Source: Terebella lapidaria
Lineage: Eukaryota > Annelida > Polychaeta > Terebellida > Terebellidae
DNA length: 64,000 nucleotides
Reading direction: 5' to 3'
NCBI GenBank assembly: GCA_949152475.1
Contig: OX424563.1
Location: 23,905,001-23,969,000 of the forward strand
Shown: positions 41,690 to 54,392 of the stretch, in pieces
Numbering within the stretch: position 1 is the first letter of the stretch
Layout: the number at the start of each line of letters is the position of its first letter
Made by a program: the position numbers and the translations under genes
The notes under the pieces: generated by a model
What the model was told of the DNA's origin: nothing
The model's database searches: none
What the model saw: the letters and a program-made list of their open reading frames with translations, nothing else

Positions 41690-44300
41690 TTCGAACGTTT
41701 GGGATATTTGTATTCATCAGATATTAGTTCCGTTCGCTCCATATTCAACAAGCATGAGCGCCAAACATGATATGATCAGAAGAACTGAACCACATCTTTA
41801 TCTTGGGGAGTTCAAACACAATCTTGGCGCCACCAATGTCTGTGATATGCTACTTTTCTTCGTCTGTCAAATATTAATATTTACCAAGCTTCCCATAAAA
41901 TGGATGTTAAGTTTACTGATACAAAATTAGAGTCAATTCATCACAGGGTTTTTTGTCACTTGTCACCCCAGATATGAACCACAGTCCCACACCACTAGAA
42001 CACATCATAATTGATTCCTTACCAGAACAATGTGTTAAGTATGTCCTGAGGAGTGGTCTTGTTTTTTCGTCGGGTTTCAGGATTTAGCTCAGGTAACGCA
42101 TGTATGACAATGCCATTGTATAGCCTAAACATGAAGGCCTGTCCATTACATGATATTGATATTGGTAAGCGTATTAGCACATACATGTACTCACAAGAAT
42201 GCACCGATATGTACTGGTACGAAAGATGCAGTTGATTTATAATTTGTCAGCATGAAAAATGTGCCTTCTTTCTACCAATTTCGGGTGAGTAGAATATATT
42301 TATATTACATGTATTTAGATAACTCTTGATCAATGTATTTAACATGCATGGGTATATGTAAAGGTCATTGTTGGTTTATCTTATATAGACATTCTCTATG
42401 CTTCAGCTATATATTTGTTTCACGCAATCGAATAATTATGGAACATGCTCTGTTTTCCAATCACTCCCAAACGTGTCTGGGTTCTTATGTTTCTACTCAA
42501 GGCTACCAAAACATTTCGCCATTCTTCTGCTTCCCATTGACCCTTATTTCTTCACACATGTTTTCATTTGTCAATGTGTGCCAGAATGAAAACGTGTATG
42601 TGATACATAGCAACGGTTTTTGTTTCTTCAAAATGGAAAAATCGGCTTTAATTTTCTGTTTTAAAGTGATCAGTAGCTGTCCTAAAAGCAGCTATACAAT
42701 ACACGATTTCCAATGTGCACACGAATTTGTCTAAATTTGACATTGAAAATCAGATTTTAAAAATAGTACCGCATGGAGCGGTTCCCATGCAGTGATGCAA
42801 AATAGCTTAAAATATAGAAAAAATACACAACCCTATCACTTGAAACTCGTATTATATGGTATGTTAATATGATGATGTAACTCCAAATATTCAGTTTGAT
42901 TCTTTTGTGTTGCAAATAACGACATTATAGGGAAATTCATGTCTTTGTTTAAATTAGCGAAAATGTAAACAATTTGTTCACATCTTGCGTTTTTTCGGTA
43001 TGTTCAAACTCCATTACAAGGTCATGCGGACGTATTTCGGCGGTTGTCAGGTGCTATATCATCTAATATATGCTAGCCAAGTGATTGATAACGAATTGTA
43101 GCCCTATATGTATTTTATGTTTGTCATTGATACTGTAAATGTGATTATTAACTTTTGTTTCCATGAAAAATGCCCCAGTCTCTCAGTGGAGAACACCGAT
43201 TTAGAGTGATGATATGTGTTCTCATCGATTACGAGATGGCGGGTATGATAAACATGGCTGGTCGATTAATATCAGTGCTGATACACTGGAAAGGTGTGAT
43301 ATATAATAATGTGAAACGAACAGAATGTCGTACACATTGAAAATGCAAACAAGGTAAACACAACAATTGTGTTCATGTTTTGTTAACCGCAACATGCACT
43401 ACACACATACTGGTGAAACTAATGCATATTTCATGTCAAGGATACGCCAGAGGCATGCGTCCATTAGATGAGATTTAAGGGAGTCATTCGCATTTGCTTT
43501 CATTGCTTGCTAGATGGACATTTCCCTTATTCATTCTGTCCACTCCTGACTCTGCAAATGGGTTGTATCCCCATCTGATTTGCTTGTACGAAAAACCATC
43601 ATGACATTTAATCAAAATATGACTTCCCGGACCACATACCGTAATGCTAGACTCAGTCAACTACTCTCGGCATTTTCATCTAACTATATCACAGTTGCTC
43701 TCATTGAACAAAATACCATCCAATTGAATGTAAATGCAATCAATACCATAAACATACAGGAACTCTAGTATCATGCTGAAATAACAACTAACTGAATCCG
43801 CATACTACGAATGTTGATGAAAATAATTGTCGTGCAAATCATGAGCCAAAGACAAGATAATACCTACTCCATCCTTATTTGTCTTTTGTATGATCTGCCA
43901 AATTGCTTTCTGCTTGGACCAAAATGACTTTAGTCTGCCTGTAAGCTTTGGGGATGAACTAGGTGACACGTATGGCATCCATCGTGAATTCCTCCACACA
44001 TTCAATACAAGCACCCCAAATTCATCAACCCGTTTGAGCTTCATTTTATGATTATCCCATCCCATACCTTTGGCTCTGCAAATGACTATTGTACTTCTCA
44101 GCGAGGTGTGATCAGAACAAATGGATAAAAAACATATTAGATTCCAAAGACGATACCAGCATAGTCATTGTATGCATATGCGCCACTTGTCTGTGTTGGT
44201 CAAACAATAATATTTGCCAATTTTCCTGGGATGGATTTCAGCTTGACCCATACAAGATTACAGTGTTACTCCTCCACAGACGTCTCCACTGAATCATGTT
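41690..44300 (+). repeat. Family R, long copy
   Basis: This is the fullest copy: the TTTGTATTCATCAGATATTAG block (41705), TGTGATATGCTACTTTTC (41842), GTGTCTGGGTTCTTATG..TCAAGGC (42473-42505), GTGATATATAATAATGTGAAA (43299), TGACATTTAATCAAAATATGAC (43600), CATGAGCCAAAGACAAGATAAT (43839), TTCTCAGCGAGGTGTGATCAG (44093) and CCACTTGTCTGTGTTGGTC (44181). No transposase or RT was seen in any copy. A second, shorter unit with the same order follows at 45108. Confidence 0.75.
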
Positions 44301-45107
44301 TCAGAAGGGGGTCATCCTAGAATTAACCCCATACCGAGTCTCGCACAAGAACTGCCGAGACGTGCACAAAATTAGGTCTTTGTATGAACAGAGAGCAACT
44401 ACAGGTTTTTATTAAATGGACGCCACCCATTCTCAAATCTCTCTAAAAAAAAACACACATATACATATGGGTGTGCAGTGCTCCCGAATCGACGCCCCCA
44501 CAGGAACCTTCAGATGAAACGTCCTGATCGTGCACATCAATCTGCATTGGTTTGAATAAGGACTAGCTTCTCGGCGTATTGGTATAAAACAACATTTTCT
44601 TCATGAGGATCTCTTACGTCATCCATCTCGTGCCATTCATCTCTGATCCACGATAGTTAACTGATATTGGTATGGAACTTGATTTTGAAATCTCAATTAT
44701 TGACATTCTCAACTCAACGATTTAGCAAATTCCAAAACAATGCGTCAAACTTGAACAAAATGTTATTTCATTTACTATTCATTCATTATTTGTCACAACA
44801 GTTGTCGCTGGGAATCATCAGACGATGACTCAACGTTCGGGTCCAGTCCTTCTCGGTTGGCAAAAAGATGCATCTTGGCAGCCCTTATTGCCAGCCGAGA
44901 ATAGTTTTCTCGCTCTCTCGGCAACCGGATACAGATTGCTCTTTTCTGGTATCGCAGCACGGCTATGATGTGGCATTCATAAAATTGGAGCAATAGGATG
45001 AAGCATGGAAGAAGTTAAGCCACAGGGTTAATATACCATTTTATTATTTGCTTATACACTTGAGTTACTTGATTCTGTAATATTATTCAATTTTACAACT
45101 TGGAATA
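44301..45107. other. No recognisable gene
   Basis: Short frames only. CACAACAGTTGTCGCTGGGA..CTCGGTTGGC (44795-44862) belongs to a 66-codon minus frame without a domain. Confidence 0.35.
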
Positions 45108-46330
45108 TTTGTATTTATCAGATATTAGTTCCATCCGCTCCATGTTCACCAAACACAAGCGCCAAAGTCAATATGATCAGAAGAATCGAACCACATCTTC
45201 ATCTTTGGGAGTCCGAACCAGAACCTGGCACAACCAACGTCTGTGATACGTAACTTGCCCGTATCGGTCAAATGCATATTTACCAAGTTTCCACTAAAAA
45301 GGATGCTAAATGGACTGATACAAGTTATTACTTATTACAGTTAATTCGTCATATGCCTCTTCTCAACGAAATACGTCACCCCATATCTAACCCACCCCAC
45401 TAAGACACCTCATATTTGATACCATAGCAGAACGATGTGTTGAGTGTGCCCTAATTATGGGTGTTATGTGCCCTATTTATGGATGTCGGTTTTCAGGGCT
45501 CAGCTGAAGTGGTACATGTAGGATAATAGCAAAGAAAAATCGCTAAACATATCGTAGACTGTCCACAAATTTTATTTTAACAAAATCTGTAACAAAACAA
45601 ATATCTCTATTCTTGAGGTTTTGTTTGATTAACAAGGCAATGGCTGGTAGGCGTAATAGTACATACATGTACTTGCAAGAGTAGCTTGCATGTATACCAA
45701 TAGTACTAGCACAGGGAGACGCCTCTGGTTTATCAGCGTAAAAAGTGTGGTTCTAGCAAACAGGGGTATCACGTGTAATTTGATAGCGGTTGACTAGTGT
45801 ATTTCATATACATTGCTAACGTGCCAAGGCTATTGTTTGTATATAATTTAGACGATCACATATACTCTGTCTTGTTTAACGCAATCGATCAATTCTGGAA
45901 CGTGCTTTGTTTCCCAACACTTCCACATGTGTCTGGGTTCTCGTGTTTCCAATGTTTCTCATTGTTCTCAAGGCCATCAAGCCATTCCCCCACTATTCTG
46001 CTTCCATTGACCCTTCATCCTTCACATATACATTTGTTAGTGTCTACAGTTTAATCAATAATATACTTATTCAACAGTTTACCCAACAGACCTAGTGTGA
46101 TATATCATAAATGATATGAAACGAACAGAATATTGTCCTACACATTGAAAATGCAATTAAGGTAAACACAACAATTGTGTTCGTGTTTTGTTAACCGCAA
46201 CATACACTATCTCCATGGCGATGAAAATAAGGCATATTTCATGTCAAGGATAAGCCACAGGCGCATGTCGATTAGATGAGAGTTAAGGGAGTCATTCCCA
46301 TTTACTTTCTTCACTAAAATGTGAATAATA
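45108..46330 (+). repeat. Family R, second tandem unit
   Basis: TTTGTATTTATCAGATATTAG (45111), GCGCCAAAGTCAATATGATC, TGTGTCTGGGTTCTCGTG..TCAAGGCCATCAAG (45928-45980), GTGATATATCATAAATGATA (46099) and CATTGAAAATGCAATTAAGG repeat the order of 41705-43440. The segment equivalent to about 42600-43298 is missing here. It ends where the hairpin-ended element begins. Confidence 0.75.
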
Positions 46331-47239
46331 AAAAAATAAACATAGCACCAAGGGTGCTGTAGCTTACCGGCAATCATGAGAAACGCAGAGTATTGATTTT
46401 CCAACATATAGATTGTTACACTGATCTTGAACTCTAATTGTCAAAACATGTTCGTAAATGTTGCTGGAAATACATTTCCTGCATGGACTATAATACGAAA
46501 TCAAATTACACGTCACAAAGGTAGATAAAAGAGAATCTTATACATAATTTTGAGAAAAACTGTCTGAATAGATTTTGACAAAATGGCCACTAAAAACAAA
46601 ATTCATCGTTTTTGACTTTTCAAGGTCATTGAAGGTCAAATTCAAGGTCATCACTCAAACCGCAATATATGATTTCCCATTTGAATGTGCCAATACTTAG
46701 GCTCTATTTTGAAATCTTCTATGAGTTCACTCCGCACAGCTCCCATTACGAAGGAAAAATTGGGGGAAGTTTTTGAAGTCCGAAAAAATTTTCAATGGTT
46801 AAAAAAAAAAGTTTTTTTTTTTGCTGGAAATGGCTTAAAACGAATAGTGACTTGATTTTGGACCAAAAAAATTTTTTTTTTGCCGACCCGTCAAAAAATC
46901 AAAATGGCCGCCACACGCAGACTGTCGATTCAAGGGCAACGAAACTTATACACGTCATAAAGGTACATGAGAGGAATGTTTTGAAACAAAAATCTCAAAA
47001 CTGATCAGACAGTTTTTGAGAAAATGGCCTCCAAAGTCCAAAATTGGCAATTTTTCGTCAAAAATGGCCGCCACATAGGCAAAAACGATTCAGTAAAAAA
47101 AAAAAAAATGTCTTTAGATACTGGCCCAAGGTATGTTCTGACAAATTTATGGGGAAATTCATCATGTCAAAAAAAAGTTACGGACGACGGACGAAATACC
47201 ATGACAATAGCTTATCGGCCCAAAGGGCCGGTAAGCTAA
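46331..47239. mobile_element. Hairpin-ended non-autonomous element, copy 2
   Basis: It has the same two ends as 27846-29283 (GCACCAAGGGTGCTGTAGCT left; TATCGGCCCAAAGGGCCGG then TAAGCTA right) and the same interior order, but lacks about 500 bases corresponding to 28310-28830. It contains several A and T runs at the deletion point. The right end is followed by CGGACGG repeats (47245-47285). Confidence 0.7.
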
Positions 47240-47574
47240 CAATGTGGACGACGGACGGATGGCTAGACGGACGGACAGCCATACGTCCGGCAACCTGAAG
47301 ATGAAACAGATAACTGGTCACATATAATGCGGCACAAACTTCAACGGATCCATGGCACTGGAGCGGGTGTTCAAATGCTGCAATATGAAAAACCAAAAAG
47401 TTTCCCCCAAAAATGTGTTTCCATAATGGCCCAAAACATTTCTTTGGGCAAACGACGTAAAACCGAAAAATCTGGAAAAAAATATCTCCTTAATTTTTTG
47501 CCAAGGAACACTGTGACGAAATGACAGACGATAGATTACCCGACCACAGATTACCGAAGTAACCCGGTAAAAAG

Positions 47575-47645
47575 GATGTCAGCTTGACCTATACAATATT
47601 ATAATAGAGTTGATTCATCACAGACGTCTCCAATGAATCAGGTGT
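47575..47645 (+). repeat. Family R scrap
   Basis: GTCAGCTTGACCTATACAATATT and TTGATTCATCACAGACGTCTCC continue family R after the element insertion. Confidence 0.6.
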
Positions 47646-47724
47646 TAAAAATAGTGATCGTAATAATTAACTCCTAACATGGTTCAAAATACAATACAAA
47701 CAGAGAACAACCAACAGATGTTTA

Positions 47725-49383
47725 CACTCATGCTCAAAATGGTTGTTACATGTGTTTTAAATTTGCGAGACAGGTAAATATTCGATACTCCCCCCCCCCC
47801 CCCCCGGAATATCGTGTTACGTGTTTGTTGAGTGTATATATGGAAACTTTGATACTTCGTTTATGTAACTCTGGAAAATGATAACTCCACAATGAATGGA
47901 ATATAGTTTATTTCGTGCTCATGTGCGTGTACCCTTGAATTATGTGATTTTATCACGTAATGGAGAACGAAACAAAATCATCCATATTATTTTTTTTTTA
48001 TATCTTTTAATGACAAACCCAAACTTTAAGAGCAGATATAATATGCGACTACACACCAAGGCCAACTGTTTAATATCGACTATGCCCACCATGTTCTCCT
48101 ATAATGTCCACTAGGCTCTCTACTAGGGTAGTTAGTCTCTACACAGGAATTCTGTCCCATTCTTCTGTCAAAACCTGGACCAAATCTCGCAGGTTTGCAG
48201 TGTGGACAATTCCTGAGCCTCACAGCACGACCCAACTCATCCCAAAAGTGTTCTATTGGGTTCGTATCCGGGCTGACAGAGGTTTGGGCATGACCGGAAC
48301 GTCACGTTGTTGGAGTAATTCTTGCTCAATGCTAGCTTTATAAGCTCGTGCATTATCTTGTTGGAAACTGAAATTGTTCTGGAACAACCCCTCGGCGAAT
48401 TGAAGCAGTTGGTTCTGCAGGATGCCCCTGTACACGGCGCCAGTCATGTTCTGATACAGGATGAGTAACGGGCTGACACCACTTGCCCAGGAGGCCCTTA
48501 AGGGATATGTGCACCGAACCTCCACCAGCTACCACATTGAACTGGATATGTTCATCAAGTAGTTCTTCCCCAACACGTCTGCGGACTTGGAGTCGACCAT
48601 CAACGGGGCAGAGCAGGAACCTGGATTCGTCGGTTAAGACAACACGAATCATTGGGCCACCGTCAAATTCTGGTACCCCTGTGCCCACTGAAGTCTGTTG
48701 TCCCGATGTCTAGCAGGCAGTCGTGGCTCCCTCACCATCCTCCTTGCGCGATACCCACTTTTCAGCAACCGACGATTCATGGTCTGGCGAGAAATCCGGA
48801 TCAGAAGTCTTGCGTGGAGTTCGGCTGTGATCGACCTGGATGACATTGTGCAGTTCTGGCGGGCAATAGCAACTATTCTGCGGTCGTCTCTGTCTGAGGT
48901 GATACAAGACCAAACCGTTGATTTACCAGGACTCACACTTCCGGTTGCTACAGGTCTCCGGAGCACTATGTTGACAGTTTGTCTGGATACCTGGAGGCGT
49001 CTGTCGATCTCTCCTCGGTGCAGCCCAGCATCACGATATCCAAGCATTTGATTTCTCAAGCAGTAATGGTAGGTCCCGGCATCACGTATATGACAATGTC
49101 GAAGTGTCCAAAAGTCATAAACACGAGCAGGATCAGAGAAATTAACACGAACGCAGGCATTTTGCATACGGCATTTGACTCGTTTTTTTAGACCTCTAAT
49201 ACTCCTTTATTAAACGGATTAAATGTTTCGATATTTTTCTTAAATTTTGCTCAGGAATAAAACAATATAGGGTATAACTCCAACAGTTATGGATGTTCGA
49301 ACCATTTCTAGGGTAAAAAACAGGTCCGAATTATGAGAAAATGCACACGATCAAGCATGTAACAACCTTTTTGAGCATGAGTG
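47725..49383 (-). mobile_element. Tc1/mariner element with both ends, decayed
   Basis: The left end CACTCATGCTCAAAATGGTTG and the right end CAACCTTTTTGAGCATGAGTG are inverted repeats of about 28 bases. TA lies on both sides (47723-47724 and 49384-49385). The 1659-base length is normal for a Tc1-type element. The single transposase lies on the minus strand between the ends. A C18-type homopolymer run (about 47790-47807) interrupts the 3' untranslated part. Confidence 0.93.
48070..49167 (-). pseudogene. Tc1-type DDE transposase, frameshifted
   Basis: The N-terminal frame (49167-48649) contains a helix-turn-helix with LHRGEIDRRLQVSRQTVN and the second DNA-binding part ending LLKSGYRARRMVREPRLPA. 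Another frame gives VVLTDESRFLLCPVDGRLQV with the first aspartate, then VGEELLDEHIQ. A third gives NFSFQQDNARAYKAS with the second aspartate. The block that should carry the third acidic residue and PIEH.WD is degraded (MPKPLSARIRTQ, stop). The C-terminus EEWDRIP..LVESLVDIIGE and HGGHSRY ends at the stop at 48070. About 366 codons in total, near the family norm. At least two frameshifts and two stops make it inactive. Confidence 0.93.
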
Positions 49384-49385
49384 TA

Positions 49386-51055
49386 TTATTGTTAATGGAA
49401 TATAAAAAAATACTCATTATTCTAAATCGGCATGCACAAGAGGAATTCACATTTTCATCAAGTGGAATTCCCCTTAGTGCGTTCTTTATTTAGTGTCTCA
49501 AATATTGATTGTCAGTAACAGACGTCATGCGAATAATGAAGTGTATGTATAAAGCTATTACTACCGACAGTATCAAAATATATTGATGGTCCTAGTAATA
49601 CAAACCTAAAATGACATTTTGATGTAGAGATAAAAGCCCGACCAAATAATCAATGCTGAAATCCGAAACGAAAATACAAACTACGGAAGTTATTTATGAC
49701 CAAATTATATTACAGTGAACCATCATAATTTATTTGGCTGAGCGGTCAAGAGGTTTATTCCAATATGTATACCGCATTAACAACATGTATTATTGCATAA
49801 CTTTTGGCTGCCGTCAACACTCTCAATTACTATTAATGATTTGTCAATGTATACAATACAATTTCAAATATATCCGTTCGTTCATACATCAGCTGGTACA
49901 TGTTGTACGTCGATAGACTAATACTCATATATCTGAATATCCATTAAGCAAATTATGAATAAATTATTGGGTACGTGAATGACTATGACAATCTACATGG
50001 CAGATACAAGGCTTGTAATTATATTATTCTAATAAATTGTACGGTGGTTTTGGGACATTGTAGTAGATTCTCCGTATATATGGAAGCAAATTCCCTATAT
50101 TTGCTTCCATGTATATTTCTCAGCTAACATTTCCATTGCGATCGCTATTCACAGTTTGTAAACGTATAATACATAATTCAAAAATCAATCACGCAATACA
50201 TTTTTTTCGCAGCCACATCACAAATTTCCCACAGCTTCTAGATATACTATGTTACAATGTAAATTTTCTATCATATGGAAAACTATCGAACCGCTCATGA
50301 ATGTATTACAGCACATCACAAATTTCACACTTTCAAATCTAGTTATATCGGTATATACATAATGATATATATATATTCCATTACACTAATGAGTATGTGG
50401 ATGTTTATGATACACGACTTGTTGAATGCAAACGTATTCCTATTATTCCAATAATCGCTGGTCGTGCAATTACAGATATCATTATTATTTGTACCCAAGG
50501 CCACAATTGTTGGAATTAAGGTGGGGAATCGCCCAGCATTTTTTTAGTGTCACACAAACCTTACCGGTGTATGTTTTTGCCCATATCTCCGCGAATGCTT
50601 ATCAAATCTATTTCAAATTTGGTCCGTGGTTGCCACGTGTTTTTCAAATAGATTATATGATGTTATAACCAGGATTTATCATGATAGTCTACGAATATAG
50701 ACAACTGAATGTACGTAACAGATAACAACGTAGAACTTTCTCATGACGGTGTTGAGTCTCGGTTAGTGATCTATATCATGTCGCCCCACTATCCTGAAAG
50801 TTCCCACACGAGGCATATAAATGAATTGAAGATCTACCTTGTCATCTATCAGTGATATTCAACTGTCTGTGTCCATTGCATAATCGAACAAATTATCAAT
50901 TGTTTGTCAAAGTGTTCCCTGACCAGAATTAGAGCAGCTATAGTCAAGTTTTCGGACAATTTGGTGTTTATATGGCGAAGTCATGAAGACAAACATGGAT
51001 CAGTATAAAATTGAAGATATTCCTGAATGTCAAACGATTCCCACCCTTAACGTAG
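49386..51055. other. No recognisable gene; contains one strong hairpin
   Basis: AT-rich with short frames. A monomer scrap (AAAGCCCGACCAAATAATCAATG) lies at 49632. The hairpin at 50074-50116 is listed separately. Confidence 0.4.
50074..50116. repeat. Hairpin, 17-base arms, 9-base loop
   Basis: GTATATATGGAAGCAAA (50074-50090) faces TTTGCTTCCATGTATAT (50100-50116), with one mismatch across the arms. No known RNA gene is associated. Confidence 0.8.
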
Positions 51056-51059
51056 CGAC

Positions 51060-51240
51060 AGTTGATTGATCACGGAATGTGTTGTGTTTACAATCACTTC
51101 AACACGTGTCTGGGTTCGCATGTTTTAACTCAAGGCCAACAAAACATTTCAAGATTCTTCTGCTTTCATTGGCCATTCACAAATCCATTTGGAAGTGTGT
51201 GCCAGATGTTTTCCTGAATGCAATTTGAAGTTGTGTTTTT
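51060..51240 (+). repeat. Family R fragment
   Basis: TTGATTGATCACGGAATGTG, CACGTGTCTGGGTTCGCATG and CTCAAGGCCAACAAAACATTTC match 42428-42515 and 26755-26835. Confidence 0.7.
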
Positions 51241-51524
51241 TTAAATCGAAAATGAATATGCGTCACTATTGCAAGGAGGTTGAGGTAGCTATCTATGGTA
51301 GCTATTCATGTGCTCTTGGTATTGGTGTTTATTTCTAGTATTATCAGACACGAGATCTAAACCACGTGTTGGTTGGGTCCTTAAAGTTATATTGGCAGAA
51401 AAATTAAGGGGCATGTGTTGAACAAATGACGTGAATATTTATGAGCATTATCTTCTCTTCGTTCTGTCAGAAATTTATGGCAAAATCCATAAAGCAAAGT
51501 ATCCATGCTCTTTGTTTGCCGTAA

Positions 51525-51865
51525 TTTTTTTCCGTAAAGTACCAGCAAGCCAGAGAAAAAACACAGGAACAAAACACAGACGTTTATTTTCACAATATCA
51601 TCTTTATTTATAAAGTAACTCATGCCAAAAATGTTGAATAAATGATATTTGATCATTTACTGAAGTAATAAATATTCTATTGATACATAACGCAGGGTAA
51701 ACAGTAAAACGGAAATCATTGATGATTGTTATCGATATTTAGTGTTTTTGGGGATGAAAAAAACATTTTTTGGGAAAAAGTACCTAAGGTTTTGTGTTGT
51801 TTTCTCAAAATAATTGCTGTCTTCTCCCACCCGCTGACGGTTAACAAAGAAAAAAAAACGGTCTG
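51525..51865 (+). repeat. Direct repeat, copy 1 (partner at 59290-59635)
   Basis: AAAGTACCAGCAAGCCAG, AAGTAACTCATGCCAAAAATG, TATTGATACATAACGCAGGG, AGTGTTTTTGGGGATGAAAAA and CTCAAAATAATTGCTGTCTTC recur in order at 59310-59600. About 330 bases, diverged and non-coding. Confidence 0.8.
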
Positions 51866-51949
51866 AAGTGCAAATAAAAAAAGAAATGAAAAGAAAACAA
51901 ATACAGTCGAAGTTCTGTACATTTCCATGGGTTTCAAACACATGTGTGA

Positions 51950-53735
51950 GGATTCTACAATGTTTTTATCAAATTGTGGATTTGGTAGTATAAGGAAATT
52001 ACATTCATACCAGTAGGCCTGTAGTCCAACATTCCCTACTGATGAGTAATTCTTTATGCTTCTTACACTGTATACGAGATATTCCCCCAGGGTAAATATT
52101 TGATGGATTTATAATGTGATAATGACACATTGTCCTTTCCGGTAGGCAAAGTGGTCCTACTATCATGTCTTCAAGAACTAGTAAGTGTCAAAGCCGGCAG
52201 CACCATCGCAATTAATGCACTGTAATCAGGAGAGACGAAAATATGGTCGAATTCTTTTGCCGCTGGTGTCAGAAAACCTCGTCATTATCGACATCAAAAG
52301 GGAGTAATGCAATTACAGTACTTTGAAGAAAATACTGGCTGCCACACTGCATTCTGAGCAGAGATACCGATATTGCTGCATTCCTATGTGACTCACGACT
52401 CCCATTCACTGGTTTTTCTGTTAGCTTGCGAGGTACGATTTGTATCAAATTCCACCTTTGTTGGCACATTATCGCTACAACTGAACCTCTACTGTAAGTA
52501 GTTGACCACATGATTTATCAAGCACAAACACAACCATAAATCCCACTTGTATTTAGTTCATGAATGCTGGTTAATATCTAATGTATCCATTCTTATCATA
52601 GTGAATATCCATAAATGTCATTCATTCTGCCTCCTCAAACAACAAGTGCATCTACCGACCTGAGGTCTGTTTGGATTGTTTTGATATTCGTACCAAATGA
52701 CAGTGCCACATGTAGTGGATGGATGCATCATAAATGTAACATGAGTCATTACCAGAATAGTTTCATGAAGTGAACACAAAAGCTAACTGTAGATATGAGA
52801 ACTTTTCATGGGATTGTCCAAAACTAAATAATAGCAGCATATATATAATATATGGAATGTCATCACTATCCGAATGATAAGTACACAAAAATATATGACA
52901 AAAATGTAGCAAGACTTGCTGGCATTATTGCATATTAATTTGTGTGACATGAAACAGTCACTCTCTCCCGAACACGTGACCTTAACATTTCCCGATTTTC
53001 CCGAACACCGTCACACGCAGGTCATTGAATTAGCAAAAAGCGGATCCGGGTTTTGGTGTCCCAGGCCATCGATATATTCACACCAATACCCTACCTAATG
53101 TCAATGTTTTAGTGATAACTACAAGCGATGAAAACGAAGAAAAAATACATACATGATACCTCTACATGGAGGTTTACACGTTGAAATGATATCTTGATTC
53201 GACAATAAATGTTACCTTCATCATACCTATCTGTTATAAAACAAAGTCATGGTGATCTCAAAAGGCTAGACAGCCGTACCCCCACCGTATTTCTTGCACA
53301 TTTAATGCCTTTAATTCTGGGCCTTCTTTGCCTGCATCAATTCGCTAATGACGGTAATGCAGTGGATATCGTTAAAAAAAAACCAGGAGATTTTCCGGTC
53401 TCAGGTATTTCTCACATGCAGCTTGTGCCTATGCTTAAGCATAGACATGCATAGTCATAGCCACCTAGTGATTTGCTATGAACACATTAAACCATGGATT
53501 TTCGATTACTGATACGCCGATTAGCGTGAAGTCTCATTTCAGTGTTTTTCATTGAATCCATTGATATTTGGTAGGCTTACTACACGATTGCTCATCTATT
53601 AATCACACCCATTTTATGACAATTTTGCTGTGCATTAAAATGATTGCCATCATTAAGGAACATTGCATGAAACTGTGTGGCAGGAGTTGGTCCTCGGAAA
53701 CTGAACAAACTATATTTATGCATAGCCCTACATAC
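51950..53735. other. No recognisable gene
   Basis: Frames of 60-91 codons (52269, 52916, 53209, 53592) lack recognisable domains. No element ends were identified. Confidence 0.35.
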
Positions 53736-53741
53736 TAAATT

Positions 53742-54392
53742 GTGACCTTGCACAAGCCAGTATTGACTAGCATCGCTGTTATATACCGCCCACCTGCATC
53801 CTCCATGACTGAATTCCTTGCAGAGTTTGACTCGTTTCTCTCGGAGTTCGTTACACGTCCTGGCCAATCACTAGTCTGTGGGGACTTCAATATTAACGTC
53901 AGTGCTACCACAGACACAAATGCCCGAAACTTCGCGGAGTTAATAGACTCTCATCATCTCTTTCAACATGTTGGTGGTAGTACACACCAAAGTGGAAGCA
54001 CGCTGGATCTGGTACTCACTCATTCAGATACAGCTTTTCTGTCAGACTGTCCAGTTATCCAGAGAGACATTATATCTGACCATCACCTTATCACTTTCGC
54101 CTTCCATGGTTCACAACACGAGGCCAATATTGAACGTGCCCGAGGCCGTGACTATCGCAACCTGGAGACCAAAACGTTCCAGACTTCACTCGAAAATAGT
54201 CTCAAGGTCGTGCTTGACACTGATTCCTCCAGTGAGGTTTTGTTCGATTCCTACAAGCACGTACTTCAGGAAACCCTTGATGCTCATGCTCCTGCAGTCA
54301 CTAGGAGGCGCATGATCAAACACACCAACCCGTGGGACTCTGAAGAGCTGCACGAGATGCGACGTTCACGTCGCAAAGCCGAGCGAATATAG
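53742..54392 (+). pseudogene. CR1/L2-like LINE endonuclease, C-terminal half
   Basis: SIAVIYRPPASSMTEFLAEF, SLVCGDFNINV (GDFN box), GGSTHQSGSTLDLVLTHSD and ISDHHLITFAF (SDH box) are ordered endonuclease blocks of CR1/L2-type LINEs. A linker with NPWDSEELHEMRRSRRKAER follows and is closed by a TAG at 54390, in the position where the family usually continues into the RT without a break. The first third of the endonuclease, with the catalytic glutamate, is not present, so the copy is truncated at about 53740. Similarity stops where AT-rich flank begins. Confidence 0.88.
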
